Made by a program: the position numbers and the translations under genes. The notes under the pieces were generated by a model. That model was not told the origin of the DNA. It saw only the letters and a list, made by a program, of their open reading frames with translations, and ran no database searches. A stretch of 64,000 nt of DNA from Aquanectria penicillioides (Eukaryota > Ascomycota > Sordariomycetes > Hypocreales > Nectriaceae): the NCBI GenBank assembly GCA_003415625.1, contig PYIU01000003.1, forward strand, positions 5,580,001 to 5,644,000. The letters run 5' to 3'. Positions 35,277 to 46,460 of the stretch are shown in pieces. Position 1 is the stretch's first letter; each line of letters starts with the position of its first letter.

Positions 35277-37643
35277 GGCGACGTGACGAGGGCGAGCTGA
35301 GTGACGCAGGCTCAGGCGCGGGGCAAATCGAGCGGTCCCAGCGGATCTAAGTAGCGAGGACCGCGAGAGAACGGATACAAGAAAAAAAGAGCTCAAAGCG
35401 AGGATCCCAAGGTAAGGTTCAGCGTCGGGTCCGGGGTGGCTAACGAGGCTCTGGGTGGCTAGGATTGTGGGTTGTGGACTGGTGGTTGCAGGATCATCGA
35501 GCCACTGCGCAGTTGGATGGAAGCTTTGGGTTGAACGGGAGCAAATTTGCTAGTGAGTTAGTGTCCAAGAGCCCAGGTCTCCGGAGACCTCAGGTTGCGC
35601 CGATATGTCAGCGGGACAAGGCACGGGGACGGAAGAAGTGCGCTGAAAACGAGCCGCCGAAGGAGAGGAGGCAAGACGACGCTGACCGCCGAATAAGAAG
35701 TGAACTAGCCAAAAAAAAAAAAAAAAAAAAAAAAAAACGCTTAGGGCGTGAACGTTGGTTAGCTGGGTCTCCTCCTTCCCCTCCACTGGAGAGCTCTGCT
35801 TGCTGGCCAACAAGCGCCGCTGAAGATGCACTGCTCTAGTACCAGAAATCAACTGCCATTTTCGGCTTTCAGTGGGCATCACGACCTAGACCGCTTTGGT
35901 GGGGGATGTTATTTTTGGACTGGATCTTGGTCTTTCGTCCTGGTACGTACCTATCATACCTGAGATAGGTAGGCAAGGCAGGAAGACATGTCTACTCTCA
36001 TCTAACGAGTGCCCCTCATCCACCCGTGACATGCGTCCCTGTGGTTCAGTCTTTCTCTTCTTTTCTTTTGCGTCCTCCTTCGTGGATGGGAATTCCTTTT
36101 GCCGTGTAGGCTCGCCGGTTCCTCAAGTCGAGTCACGCTGCAGTGGGCACGGTTCTATCCTGCCTCGGAGGCAGCCCCCGGCTCTTGGCCCTCTCAGCTG
36201 GGTTGTAGTGGGATGGGTGGCGTCGACCGTGTCATGCCACACGCCGGCGATCAACGGACAGAGCGGCCTTGGGCCGGGAGAGGAGGCCTTTCCTTGGGGT
36301 CAATGATTTGGGATGGAGCCTTGACTCCATCAGTGGATCTCTCCAGGGAATTCCCAGGGAGCAGGGTGGCACCGAAGGACCAAGGGGCCAGCCGCCCGGG
36401 GCACCCGCTGGACTGTGGAGTCGAGTGGGCGAGCTGCTTGGAGCCCTACCGAGGCGGTATGGCATGAACAAGTAATCAGCACAGATGACGCTGATGCATC
36501 CGGCATTGGAGAGATCAATTGAAGGTTTACGCTCTCTGGTTGAACAATTGGGACGACGTCAAGGATGGACCACGGAACAAGTCGACACAGACCCTTGCAG
36601 GAAACGCGAGGCAAGAGATCCAAGACGAACAAATTGGTGAATCGTAGGTAGAGCATGAGACCAACATCGCGGGGGCCTTTGACGTGTTGTTATTTTTTAT
36701 TTTTTTTAGGTCAGCTCTCACGCACAGTCCGAGTTACCCATGCCGACCTAATCATATGAATCAATGCATCCGGGTATGTCAAGTCACACAAACAAACATC
36801 GAGCTGTATTTATGGAGGTCCAATGGAGGCAATTTTCTGCACACGATCCCCTGCTTCCCTGTTTCCCTGCTCCCGTGCTGGGAAGGTTCAGATGATGCTG
36901 GATAATGGATGAGGGCTTGGATGACATGGCATGGTTCTCGCTATGGCACGGTCTCGGTGCGGCACGATCATGGGGGCTCGATTGGACTGCGAGTAGTAGT
37001 TTGTGTGGCCTTTTTTTGTGGATTTTGCCTTTTCTCAACTTGGACATTGGGCCTGGCCAAGGAAAAGAAACGGCATGGGCAGGCATAGGCTCCATCCTTT
37101 TTGTCGCGACTTTTTCCCTTGGGTTCCTTTACCGCCCCGGGATCCAACATTCAAATCTCGTCCTTTCCCCCATTTGAGTCGCCTCCTCCACTCTCCCGAT
37201 CCCTTCCTCCTCCTCCCCTTTTGCTGCTTCCGGTTTCCTTGCATCGGTTTCTGGCCGTCCCTGGAGGAAGTGCTCAACCCCGTCTTCAATCAAGATCAAT
37301 TGCCCTCGACTTGGCAAGGCCCGCTAGCCCGTCACCGCCGGCACCCCACTGTGCGATTTCCCCCCTTGGCTGCAGTCGAGTGACTCGAGTTGTTTATTTA
37401 CTTCTTCCAGCCCACTAAAAGCCACCTGCCCGGGCCACTGCCCTCACTATCCGCTGTCCACTATCCGCTATCCGTCAGTGGGAGAAACGCGCTGCCGTGT
37501 GACTTCCAGGGGACTCCCAGGGACCACCGCCTCCCCTAACTTAAAATTGTGCTGCACCAAGCCATGCCGGCTAGCCAGTAAAAACCCGCCTACCGTTTCG
37601 GGACTTCGCACGTCTCCGTGCTCCCGTGCACGTCAAAGTCAGG
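35277..37643. other. Intergenic region between cytochrome b5 gene and the 745-aa protein gene
   Basis: Divergent promoters and leaders of both neighbours lie here. A pure A27 run occurs at 35711-35737. The last 500 bp (about 37150-37640) is pyrimidine-rich on plus, typical of a fungal promoter or leader. Open frames are short and unrecognised. Confidence 0.5.
35711..35737. repeat. Poly-A tract (A27)
   Basis: 27 consecutive A on plus, about 430 bp upstream of the cytochrome b5 protein start. No adjacent retroelement sequence or target-site duplication was recognised, so it is treated as a simple homopolymer. Confidence 0.95.
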
Positions 37644-39881
37644 ATGCGCACTCTCACTCCGTCTGCCATCAACCTCAACATCAACAACACTTCGACCTCG
37701 ACCTCAACCTCCCCATCCTTCGACGCGCCCACCTCCCGCTCCTACGCCTCCAACCCCGTCCGCTCCGCCGCGCCTTCTCCCCGATCAGTCTCCGCCTCTG
37801 CTGCCGGCCAAACACTCACCGCAAAGCGCTTTCCCACCGCCAAGTCCCCGAGGTCCCCCGTCACTCCCCAAGCCCGTGCTCGGTTCCCCTCCGCACCCGT
37901 CCCCGTGGCCGTCACCTCCGACTCTCGCTCGCCGCCGCTCGGCTACCACGATCACAAGCAGAAACAACATGTCCTTGCCGTAACCACCACTACGCGTTCC
38001 ACCTCCGCCTCGAGTGCCCCCGGCTCTGCCTCCAAGATGCCCCCCGACTCCAGGCCCCGCCCTCCACAGCTCAGCGCCGCCGCCGTGAAAACCATCGGCC
38101 GAACACCCCTGACCCCCAAGATTGCCGCCAAGGGGCCTTTGCTGGCCGCTCCCCTCGGGCGAAGGTCGACCCAAGGTCGTGACGATGCCTTCCCTGGCTC
38201 TGGATCTGGCACTCCCCGCTCCAGCGGTCGTCAGAGCCGCGTCGAGAGCACAAATACCACGCCCAATGGCACCCCAAACCCCGAGAGAGGCCACGATGGC
38301 TGGGACCCTAGGGCTTCCTTAGCCGTCGACTCTGGAAGACAGTCCTTGTCCCAGGCGGACACCACTGCTGAGTCTGCAGACTCCAAGTTCTTCTACGCCA
38401 GTGATGCCCGAGCCGTTCAACCACAACCCTCTCGCCCCACCTCTGCAGCTCCCAAATCCGCAGCTCCCAAATCGGCCACCTTCTTCTATGCCAATGGTGC
38501 CACCGCCGAATCTAAAAGGGCCCTGAGCCCTCCCATGAAATCAAATTTCACTCCAATGCTAGCAACACCCCCCGAACCGGCACAGTCCAAGTTTTTCTAT
38601 GCCAGTGGCACCCCCGAGGTTGCAAAACCAAGTCTTCAAGCCTCTAACCCGCCTTCCACGGGCTCATCGAGCTCGAGGGCCATAAGCGGACGCCCAAGCA
38701 CGAGTAGCTCCGCCACTGGGCCTGGCTATTCAATGCCTCAACGACCTTTATCCCCGATCAAGATGCTCCAACAACAAAACCCTCCCCCAATTTTGAAGAA
38801 CACCGCGGCACCTGGCCTCAACAATAGAGCCCAGCTTTCTTCGCCTCCGTTGACGTCCTCTACAAGTGCGAACCCGAAAAGACGAGTCAGCATTGAGTCC
38901 GCCCCCAGGTCCTCCCGTGGCCATGCCAGAACCAGCAGTGTGCCTAGCATTGACATTGGCACACCCCCAAGGACTGCCATGTCTCCGCTGCAGCAACCCT
39001 CCGAGCCAGCATCACCCCCAGCAAGCCCCGGCGTGACTCTCCCAGTGATGACCATGGCCTCTATTCTACAAGCCGCCGAGGACATGGCCGAAGAAGCCGA
39101 GGACAGTCTCCAAGAGCTCCAGAGCCCAACCAAGTCGACCCACTCTTCTGACCCCGTCAGCGAACTGGTGGCCAATGCCCGGAGAGAACGTAAGGTCCAG
39201 GATCTTGAAATCACCAACGCTTCACTCGAAGCAATCAACCGAACTCTAGAGAGACAACTCCGCAAACAAACCGCTGAGATACGTAGATATCGTCGACTAT
39301 CAAGATCAGGCCGACTATCCTCCCTAACATCAGCAGCTTCCAGCCGAGTTGCTTCGGAAACGCTTGTTGATGTTCCCATAAGCCTTACGGATTTGAGTGA
39401 GGAGGACGAGCCAATGATGTCTGAGGAGGAGGAGGAGGAGGAGGAACCTGATTCTTTTGACGATTCCGAGCTGTCGAGCACTGACTCTGCGCCTGACCCT
39501 CTCGACCCTAATGACGAAAAGGTGGGCGAGAAGGTGGCTATCCGCCAACAACGAGATGAACGGCGACTACAACTCGATCTCAGTAAGCATCGCGAACTCT
39601 TGGTTGATAGTCAAAAGATCAACCAAAGCTTGAAACGGTGCCTGAACTGGACCGAGGTGCTCATCAAGGAGGGCCAGAAAGCCCTCGAGTACAAGGTCCA
39701 CGTATCTGATGTGCAGTTTGGTGGCCATGTTCTACCGGCTCCTGAAGAGGAGTTTGAGACTGCACAACTTGATGAGCAGTTGTTACAGAGCTTAGACTCT
39801 GAATTAGAGGAGTCTGGCCCATGGGAGAAGAGCTCCCAGGACCGCGACAGCGGAATCGAACTTCAACCCGAGACAGTATAG
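37644..39881 (+). CDS. Hypothetical Ser/Pro-rich protein with C-terminal coiled coil and FFYA repeats
   Basis: This is an intronless gene of 745 aa from the ATG at 37644 (the frame extends 18 bp further with GTG). I do not recognise the family. Residues 1 to about 480 are Ser/Thr/Pro/Ala-rich and likely disordered, with many SP/TP sites. Three copies of an aromatic motif occur at about 249, 280 and 317 (SKFFYASD, ATFFYANG, SKFFYASG), preceded in one case by a duplicated SAAPK. From about 500 there is a coiled coil (RRERKVQDLEITNASLEAIN), then a 39-base stretch encoding Glu-rich repeats (about 590-610). A conserved-looking final helix and tail follow (INQSLKRCLNWTEVLIKEGQ; VQFGGHVLPAPEEE). The layout recalls fungal cytoskeletal or cell-cycle adaptor proteins, but function is unknown. 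A poly(A)-signal-like AATAAA lies about 40 bp after the stop. Confidence 0.85.
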   Translation: MRTLTPSAINLNINNTSTSTSTSPSFDAPTSRSYASNPVRSAAPSPRSVSASAAGQTLTAKRFPTAKSPRSPVTPQARARFPSAPVPVAVTSDSRSPPLGYHDHKQKQHVLAVTTTTRSTSASSAPGSASKMPPDSRPRPPQLSAAAVKTIGRTPLTPKIAAKGPLLAAPLGRRSTQGRDDAFPGSGSGTPRSSGRQSRVESTNTTPNGTPNPERGHDGWDPRASLAVDSGRQSLSQADTTAESADSKFFYASDARAVQPQPSRPTSAAPKSAAPKSATFFYANGATAESKRALSPPMKSNFTPMLATPPEPAQSKFFYASGTPEVAKPSLQASNPPSTGSSSSRAISGRPSTSSSATGPGYSMPQRPLSPIKMLQQQNPPPILKNTAAPGLNNRAQLSSPPLTSSTSANPKRRVSIESAPRSSRGHARTSSVPSIDIGTPPRTAMSPLQQPSEPASPPASPGVTLPVMTMASILQAAEDMAEEAEDSLQELQSPTKSTHSSDPVSELVANARRERKVQDLEITNASLEAINRTLERQLRKQTAEIRRYRRLSRSGRLSSLTSAASSRVASETLVDVPISLTDLSEEDEPMMSEEEEEEEEPDSFDDSELSSTDSAPDPLDPNDEKVGEKVAIRQQRDERRLQLDLSKHRELLVDSQKINQSLKRCLNWTEVLIKEGQKALEYKVHVSDVQFGGHVLPAPEEEFETAQLDEQLLQSLDSELEESGPWEKSSQDRDSGIELQPETV

Positions 39882-40943
39882 CTCACCTCGGCCGCGTATC
39901 CCACACACACACACCTTTCCAATAAAACTGATCGACCGCGGCTAGGAAGCCGTACACACTCCCCACTCCCGGGTCCCCCTTTCAAAAAGCTTCGAACACA
40001 TCTCCACCAACCAGTCAACCCTCCAAGCATGATAAATATACCATCTACACACGCTTGAACAATACACAAGGGGGGGCACATGCATACAGGGCGTTGGACG
40101 GCAGACGTCTTTTTTTCTTCATCCTCATTCTTCTGTCTTTGTGACAGCTCTTTCTTTCCCTTTCCGTACCCCACTTCTCTCTTCCAAGCGGCTGCGTCGC
40201 TACCCACACCATGCTCACGTTTTCTTTTCTCACGAATCTCCTCACACGGCTGCCTACTTCAACGACCGGTTTTGGAGGTCTTTTTTCTTATTTCACTTGG
40301 CGAATAGCGGATCGGCTAAGAAATTAGAGCCCTCACGATAGGGATTTGGCTCTCTTACTGTTCATCCTCCTCTTTTCATTTGTGGCATCATGTGGTTTTG
40401 ATATGCACTTTTTGGTTTCTTTTTTTTTAAGGATATGTACAACAGATACCCCGAGAGAATTCACGTACTGGTGAGTCAGCAAAAAAGAGAGGAAATAGTT
40501 TTGTGAGTGGAGGATTCGGATGTCATACAGACTAGGTGGAAAGGATATCAAATGGCTCCCGTACTGGCTCCTAATGAGGTAGCTGGGTAGAGAAGCGTGG
40601 GGTATATTCACTAGAGCCCACGAGAGAAAAATACCAAGGACATGTTCAAGGTCAAAAATTTTGCCTATCCTGTTGTCGTAGTCATTATTTCTCTTCACCG
40701 TGTGATGTACAAGGGATAAAGGTTTATAAATACTGCATATTCGTGTAGGGGGTGTAGGAAAGTCGAATTTGAAGAAGGGGGGGGAAGGGGGTCATGAGAA
40801 TTATGTCTAAAATCGTTGCCGGCCGTCTCTGTCTCGCCACGCTGTCTATGACTTTCTCCCGGCATCTTGCCATCATCCATTCTCTCGGTCACATGTTCTC
40901 TTCACACACAGGTTTGTCATGGCGTATTCATCATGTTGAATGC
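39882..40943. other. Intergenic between convergent genes
   Basis: This holds the 3' UTRs of the 745-aa protein gene (plus) and the DnaJ gene (minus). The minus frame 40698-40333 has no recognisable content. No repeat of note. Confidence 0.6.
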
Positions 40944-42634
40944 TTAGGCAGTCTTGGGCACGTTCGGCGCATCCGCTGCCACTTCTTCGGCCTCCTTGTC
41001 TCGGTGCTTGCGACCCTTCTTCTTCTTAACCTCCTCGTCCTTGTCCTTCTTCATGGCAGCCTCGGCGACGAGCTGCTCGAAGACAAGATAGTCGCCCTCC
41101 TCCTCAGGAGTTCGCTCAGACTAGAATGAACGAGTTAGTTTGATTATTCGAATACATGGGCAAGGCTGGGGCAGATTATACCTTAAGGAAGACGTCTCCA
41201 ATCAGGACGAGAGCTTGGGCACGCTCTAACCGCTTGGACAGAGGCACCTTCTTGTCGTTGAGGATGCTGTCACAGACCTCTCGCAGAACACTCTGGATTT
41301 CAAACTTGCTTCCCCGCCAGGCGGCAGTGAGAATCTTGCCAGTAACACGGCGCTCATACTCGACACGTTTCTCCTCAGTCCAGTCCTCGCCACCCTTCTC
41401 TTCCATCTTGGCCATGTCCTCCATGGTTTGTTGGGCGTCAATGGCGCTGCTGATGGTGTTCCAGGTCTCCTTGACCAGCGTACCCTTGTCACGGAGCTTG
41501 CTGAAGAAACCGCCAATGCCAAGGAACTTTTGGCTTCGAATCAAGGTCGAGGCTTTGGAGACATACGTCTGGCCGATGGCGTGCAGGATATCAATGCCGA
41601 ACGACTCCATCTTGAGATTCTCAACCTCAAGACGCATCTTCTCCTGGAATGCCTTGGTGACATCAGCACCCTTGTCGGTCTCAGTCCACACACTGAGTCG
41701 GTCGAGCAGCTTTCGCGAAAGAGTATCGACACGCTCCTGGCGGATTCGAGCCCGCTCCTTCTCGTAAGCAGCCAGCTGCTCCCGCTGCTCCTTGGTCAGG
41801 CCACCCTTCTTCTTCTCCTTCTGCTTAAGCGCTTCCTCGGACAACTCGCCGCTCTCGCTCTCGTCGTGGGGCTTGTCCATCAAAGCCGGCCGGAGAGGGA
41901 TCTGGGTTCGGCTGTGCGAGCTCGACGAGGGGGCTGGGGATGTGGCATTGGACCGAGGTGGCGCATCGGCATACTGAGTAGGCTGGGTGGTGGTCGCGGT
42001 CGGCTTCTCGTCGTCAACAACAACAGTTGGTGGGGGAGCAGGCGCTGAGGCGCCGCCGGCTTGGGCGGTTTGTTGCTCCTTCAAGCTCTCCTTCTTGGCA
42101 TCTTCGGTTCCGGGGAATTCCTCCTCGGCCTCGGCGGCAGCGGCGGCGGCAGCGGCGGCCTCCTCCTCTTCCTGCATGGTAATGTCCATGGTGGCCGTGA
42201 GGTCCTTCATGAGACTGATCTCGCCGATCCAGTCGACGAAGGCCTCACCACCGAAGATGGAAGTGAAGAACTCAGATGGGTCGGCAAAACCCTCCTGAGG
42301 CTTCGCATGGTCCTTTCCGAACTTATCGTAGGCCTTGCGCAAATCGGTGTCGGAGAGGACCTGGTAGGCCTCGCCGATGGCCTGGAACTTTTCATGGGCG
42401 GTGGGATCGTTGGGGTTCTTGTCTAAGATGGCGGACTGTTAGCTATGACGAAAATGACACCATGCCGCGAAGATGGCACGCCAGAGTGCCTCCAGGAACG
42501 GGGCACAGAGAGGGGCGGCGCAAAATACCCGGGTGATGGACGATGGCCAGCTTGCGATAGGCCTTCTTGATTTCCAGCTCGGTGGCTGTGGGCTGGACGC
42601 CCAAGATGTCGTAGTAGGCGGTATCGACAACCAT
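40944..42634 (-). CDS. DnaJ/Hsp40 cochaperone with DnaJ-X domain (Caj1/Djp1-like)
   Basis: Three exons: 42634-42529, 42422-41182 and 41120-40944; introns 106 and 61 bp; the sum is 1524 bp, 507 aa. The J domain begins [20 protein letters not shown] and contains the essential HPD tripeptide, whose Asp codon is split by intron 1 (G|AC). A G/F-poor linker and a poly-Ala/Glu stretch (about residue 140) lead into the DnaJ-X domain, a helical region containing [17 protein letters not shown] and [17 protein letters not shown]. The tail is Lys-rich (KKKKGRKHR), possibly a nuclear or retention signal. Such proteins stimulate Hsp70 ATPase; yeast relatives act in the cytosol, in peroxisomal import (Djp1) and at the nucleus (Caj1). 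Which role applies here is not determinable. Confidence 0.93.
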
Positions 42635-45600
42635 GATGGAGATCTGCCGGGTCGGGCTGGTCGCTCAATCTCAGAGTCTCGATGGGAGGTGGGAGAAGGG
42701 GGAAGAGGAAGAAGGGGGCGACGGAGTGAGGTATATCGGTCTATTATGCTAAGGTCAAAACCCAGATTGTTGATGATGGCGTTCCTACACCCAGGCTACC
42801 CAACACCCTTGGCCGTGCCTTGTTTGGTGGACAGAGTCCCTTGGCAGTGAGCCACAACGGATGAGCCACTGTGAGCCACTGAAAGCCACTAAACATGCCA
42901 GCGGTCCTTTCCGAGAACAGCAGTGTACGGTGCTGCCTTAGTGTGTTCTACAGTGGACTGGGACGGTTGGAGTATGTTTGCCCCGCCTCCCGCGCGTCCG
43001 CCAATTTTTTTTTTTTTTTCCCTTCACCCTCCGCTCTGACAGTCTGACTTGCTTGTCAAGAGGGGCCTACGTAATGGCGGGGCAGTGTTTCCCTTTTGTC
43101 CAAGGCTGTGGCCCGTACCTCTGGACAGCCACATTTCTCATGAACTCTGTCACATGGGAATCGGGTCTTGTCTTGCCGGACTACGAAGGACAGTTCATGC
43201 GTCCCTTGGACATGTCAAATGGGATGCATCCAGCCTGTGTCTGTAAATTCACTGTCTGCAGGCACCCATTCTGCTCCTCATTTTCTCCTTCATTAACATC
43301 CCCTGCTAGCACCAAATCAAGTGGCCTCATTGCAACTCTCCCCTGCCATGACGAGAACGCACCGGTGACAAAGCGGCGTGACAAAGCCATGTTCAAAGAG
43401 CCTCATTTCGTCTAGCTAATCTGTATGAATCCTTCAGCATGCCGATTGTGTGAGGATAGGTACTTTATTTTGCTTTGAAGACCACATAGTAGTGGTCGTG
43501 AGTAGTCCCTCATACATACAGCTACGCAGGAAGGGACAACTCATCAAGCACATCGTCCTGTGTCGGGCTCTTGAGTTTGAACACTATGGAGGTAATCGAT
43601 GACAGTCTATTTTCTGTGATATATCAGAGCTGAACCCCATGGCAATACGAATATTTTGATTGTATGTTTTCAGTGCTGTGTCGTATCCACTACTCGTATT
43701 CATCCAATTCAAGTTCCATCAACGATACACATGAGCAAATCTGTCGCCGCCTCAATGGCAATTGTGTTATTCAAGGTTTGGGGGCCCAAGCCTCAAAATC
43801 TTCATCTGATGACTTCAAAATAAGGAGCAGGCTGGCGCGTACATTTCGAAATAGATACTCTTCCATGCCGCACCCCTTACCCGGATCCTTGGTCCGTTGA
43901 CGCTACAACAACGCAAGTCGTCATAGACTTCGCCACAGCATCAAAGCCACAATCAAAGAGCTGAGATGGCACCTCAAAAATAGGTACGCCAGCAAGTGCC
44001 GTTCTTTGAAGTACAAAGCACGACGACAAAAAGAAAAGGGGAAAAAAAGAAAGAAACTTAACCAAAGAATAGAATACTCATTCATAGCTTGTTAGGACCA
44101 TCCGGCGGACTTTGACGACTGCCGATATCCGCCGGTCATAGCACTAGCACTCAACGTTGCACTCCTCATCCTGTCGGAGTTCGCCGTCAAAGTTGATGAG
44201 GCTTTTTGGATGAGAAATAAGAAGAAGAATGGTACAAAGGATGCCAAATAGCGAAAGAGGGCAGGGTTATGCTAAGAGTTAAAAGAAGGAAACCTTGCTC
44301 GTATCTCCCTATCTATCCTAGCCGTCATAGTGACTATGGCATTTGAACGAGCGCAGCAGCCCAATCTACAATTCAGCGTCGGAGACGGAGTATCATGAAA
44401 TTCCCCTACTCAAGACACGGACTTATGCCTTGTGGGGCCGCCCATCCAACTTGCTCAGAATCGGTGGCACTTGGAGGCCCAGGTTCTGCATGTTTCTCCA
44501 CATTCCGGACAGAGGACCGCTGGGCAAATCAGAGCTGCATGCCACCTCTATTGCATCCCGTTTCTTCCTTTGCCAGCGGGCTCTTCCGGCCGTTTCATAA
44601 TCGCCAACGGGCATAATGCAAATCGACGACCCGATAGGGAGGATGCGTCGTAGAAGGCAAGTCTCGCCCATTGGTTCGCTTCCCAATTGTTGAGAATATG
44701 AGGAGGCGCAATTTCCCGGAGTCTGGAACAGAGAGTGTGGGGTTGGGATAATTCCGGCCGAAGCGGTGAGGAGGCCCGGCTCGCCAAATAGCATATCGCC
44801 TACGCCTTGGCAGCATATTTCTATATCAGAGGTTTAACGTGCTGCAGCATGGAAAATGCAGAATGCCACTCAGTTGACGTGCAGACATTAACCTCCCTAG
44901 ATCTGTCTAGGTAGGTGTTAGGGCCTATGGTCTCTGATAGAATCACATAGAAGTTAACAAGTCTCTCTCTTCCGGGCCGCCTGCCAGAAATTCAAGCAAG
45001 CGTCGTCGATTGTGTGGAAGAGAAAGCATCAGTGAAGCGGCAAGACGGGGCGACGTTCCGACGAGTTGGTCAGACGAGAGTTTGCCACATCCGCCGAAAG
45101 AACGTGGCGCCTTAATTGACGAAAATCGATAGCTCAGCTCGTCACCAAATAGTATGAAGAATGTTCCAGCTCTCTGCGTGATCTTCTTTAGTTTGAGGAA
45201 TGGCCCAAGTCAAGATTCCGGATAGAGCCAATCACCCTGTTTTCGTACCTCCATCTGTATGTACCCCCGACCTGGGGAACAGGTGCATGCGGGGTTCTCA
45301 TGTTAGCTCCCAAAGGCTTGAGCTAATAGCTCGGGCCCAGGGAACCTAGAAATCAACCCCTGAAGAACATGTTGCAGAGTGTTAGGTGTGCCACTGGTGG
45401 CCATATGCTCTACACCTAGTGGGATGAGATGGCTGCACTGACACCCAGCCTGATGCACATTTCTGCTCCGGGCCGCCTCTTGAGTCAGGACTGAGATTTG
45501 GGGCGCTTGTGACCGCAAATGAATCCATGACCTCTTTTTGGATACAACCTTGGTTGAGTCTTTCCTGGGTCGGCTATCTGTAGAGCAGGAGCCATTGAAG

Positions 45601-46460
45601 TGGTCATTATCATCAGGGATCGCGATAGCAACCAACAGGGGATCATTCTCTATTCCGCAAAGCCAGCTAATTAGCAAAGCATCTTGAACTAGTATGTCGA
45701 GCCTCGGATATAAAAGCACGAAATCATGAGCAAGGACCGGAAATATGTCAATAGGTAGACAGAAGTCACCCCTAGTATGGCTACGCTCCATCTCCATTGG
45801 GCTTCACGCGCTGCAACCATGACGAGTTGGACCCTGCAGACATCGATATTAACCGAGATTCATGGGGAGAGCAATAGCACTTGTCACGCTAATTGGCGGA
45901 CAGAGCAGACGACGCCTGGACAACATCTGGGGTCCGGGGTATTCTCCGCCTCCCATGAGTCCCGAAGCCAGGATTGACAGTTACGTATTTCAACTTCTGA
46001 GCAGAACAAGTGCCAACCTAATAATTAGTAAATCTGCAAGCGCTCCAAGGGATCACCGGGGTTGAGGACGGTGTTCCCTGCTCGTCCGTGCCCCCCCCCC
46101 CCCCCCCGATTGATGCACCCATGCCTGTATCGGTTTACTTATGCATCACTCAGTGTAGGAAATCGCTGTATCCAGGATCGGCGACCTCCACATGAGAAAT
46201 GAGCACCTGCACTACTAATGTGGATTTACCCGGAGTGGAGGGCACTCTGTTCTCTTCTTCTCCTCCTCGCAGTGACAGCGAGCGGCAACAAAACGACGCG
46301 TGCCAGCAAGTTTTTCGGTTGCAATTATCATATATCTTTGCTTCCTCCCCCTCTTCTGGGCGTCTAAGTTGATCCCTCGCGCACTGTCCAGCCCTCACGC
46401 CCCCATATCTTTGTTCAATTTTTCCCCCGCTCCCACCCACCACATTGAGCTCGCGCAAAA
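42635..46460. other. Intergenic, about 3.8 kb upstream of ERG9
   Basis: No convincing gene. An ATG-initiated 164-codon frame on minus (45797-45303) has no recognisable domain and no supporting splice structure, and small plus frames near 45849-46065 are similar. A T run lies at about 43005-43019, and a 17-C run is listed separately. The right end must contain the squalene synthase promoter. No sterol-response element is claimed. Confidence 0.45.
46091..46107. repeat. Poly-C tract (C17)
   Basis: Seventeen consecutive C on plus, about 350 bp upstream of the ERG9 start. Confidence 0.95.

Noticed and set aside
35711..35737. Poly-A run considered as a retroposon tail
   Set aside because: No element body, no target-site duplication and no internal promoter were recognised next to it.
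43877..44065. Small secreted-protein-like frame on minus with a hydrophobic N-terminus
   Set aside because: The start codon is TTG, and the hydrophobic segment comes from a T-rich tract. No ATG gives a signal peptide.
45303..45797. ATG-initiated 164-codon frame on minus
   Set aside because: No recognised domain, no homologous feel and no associated exons. It could be a remnant, but nothing supports a gene.
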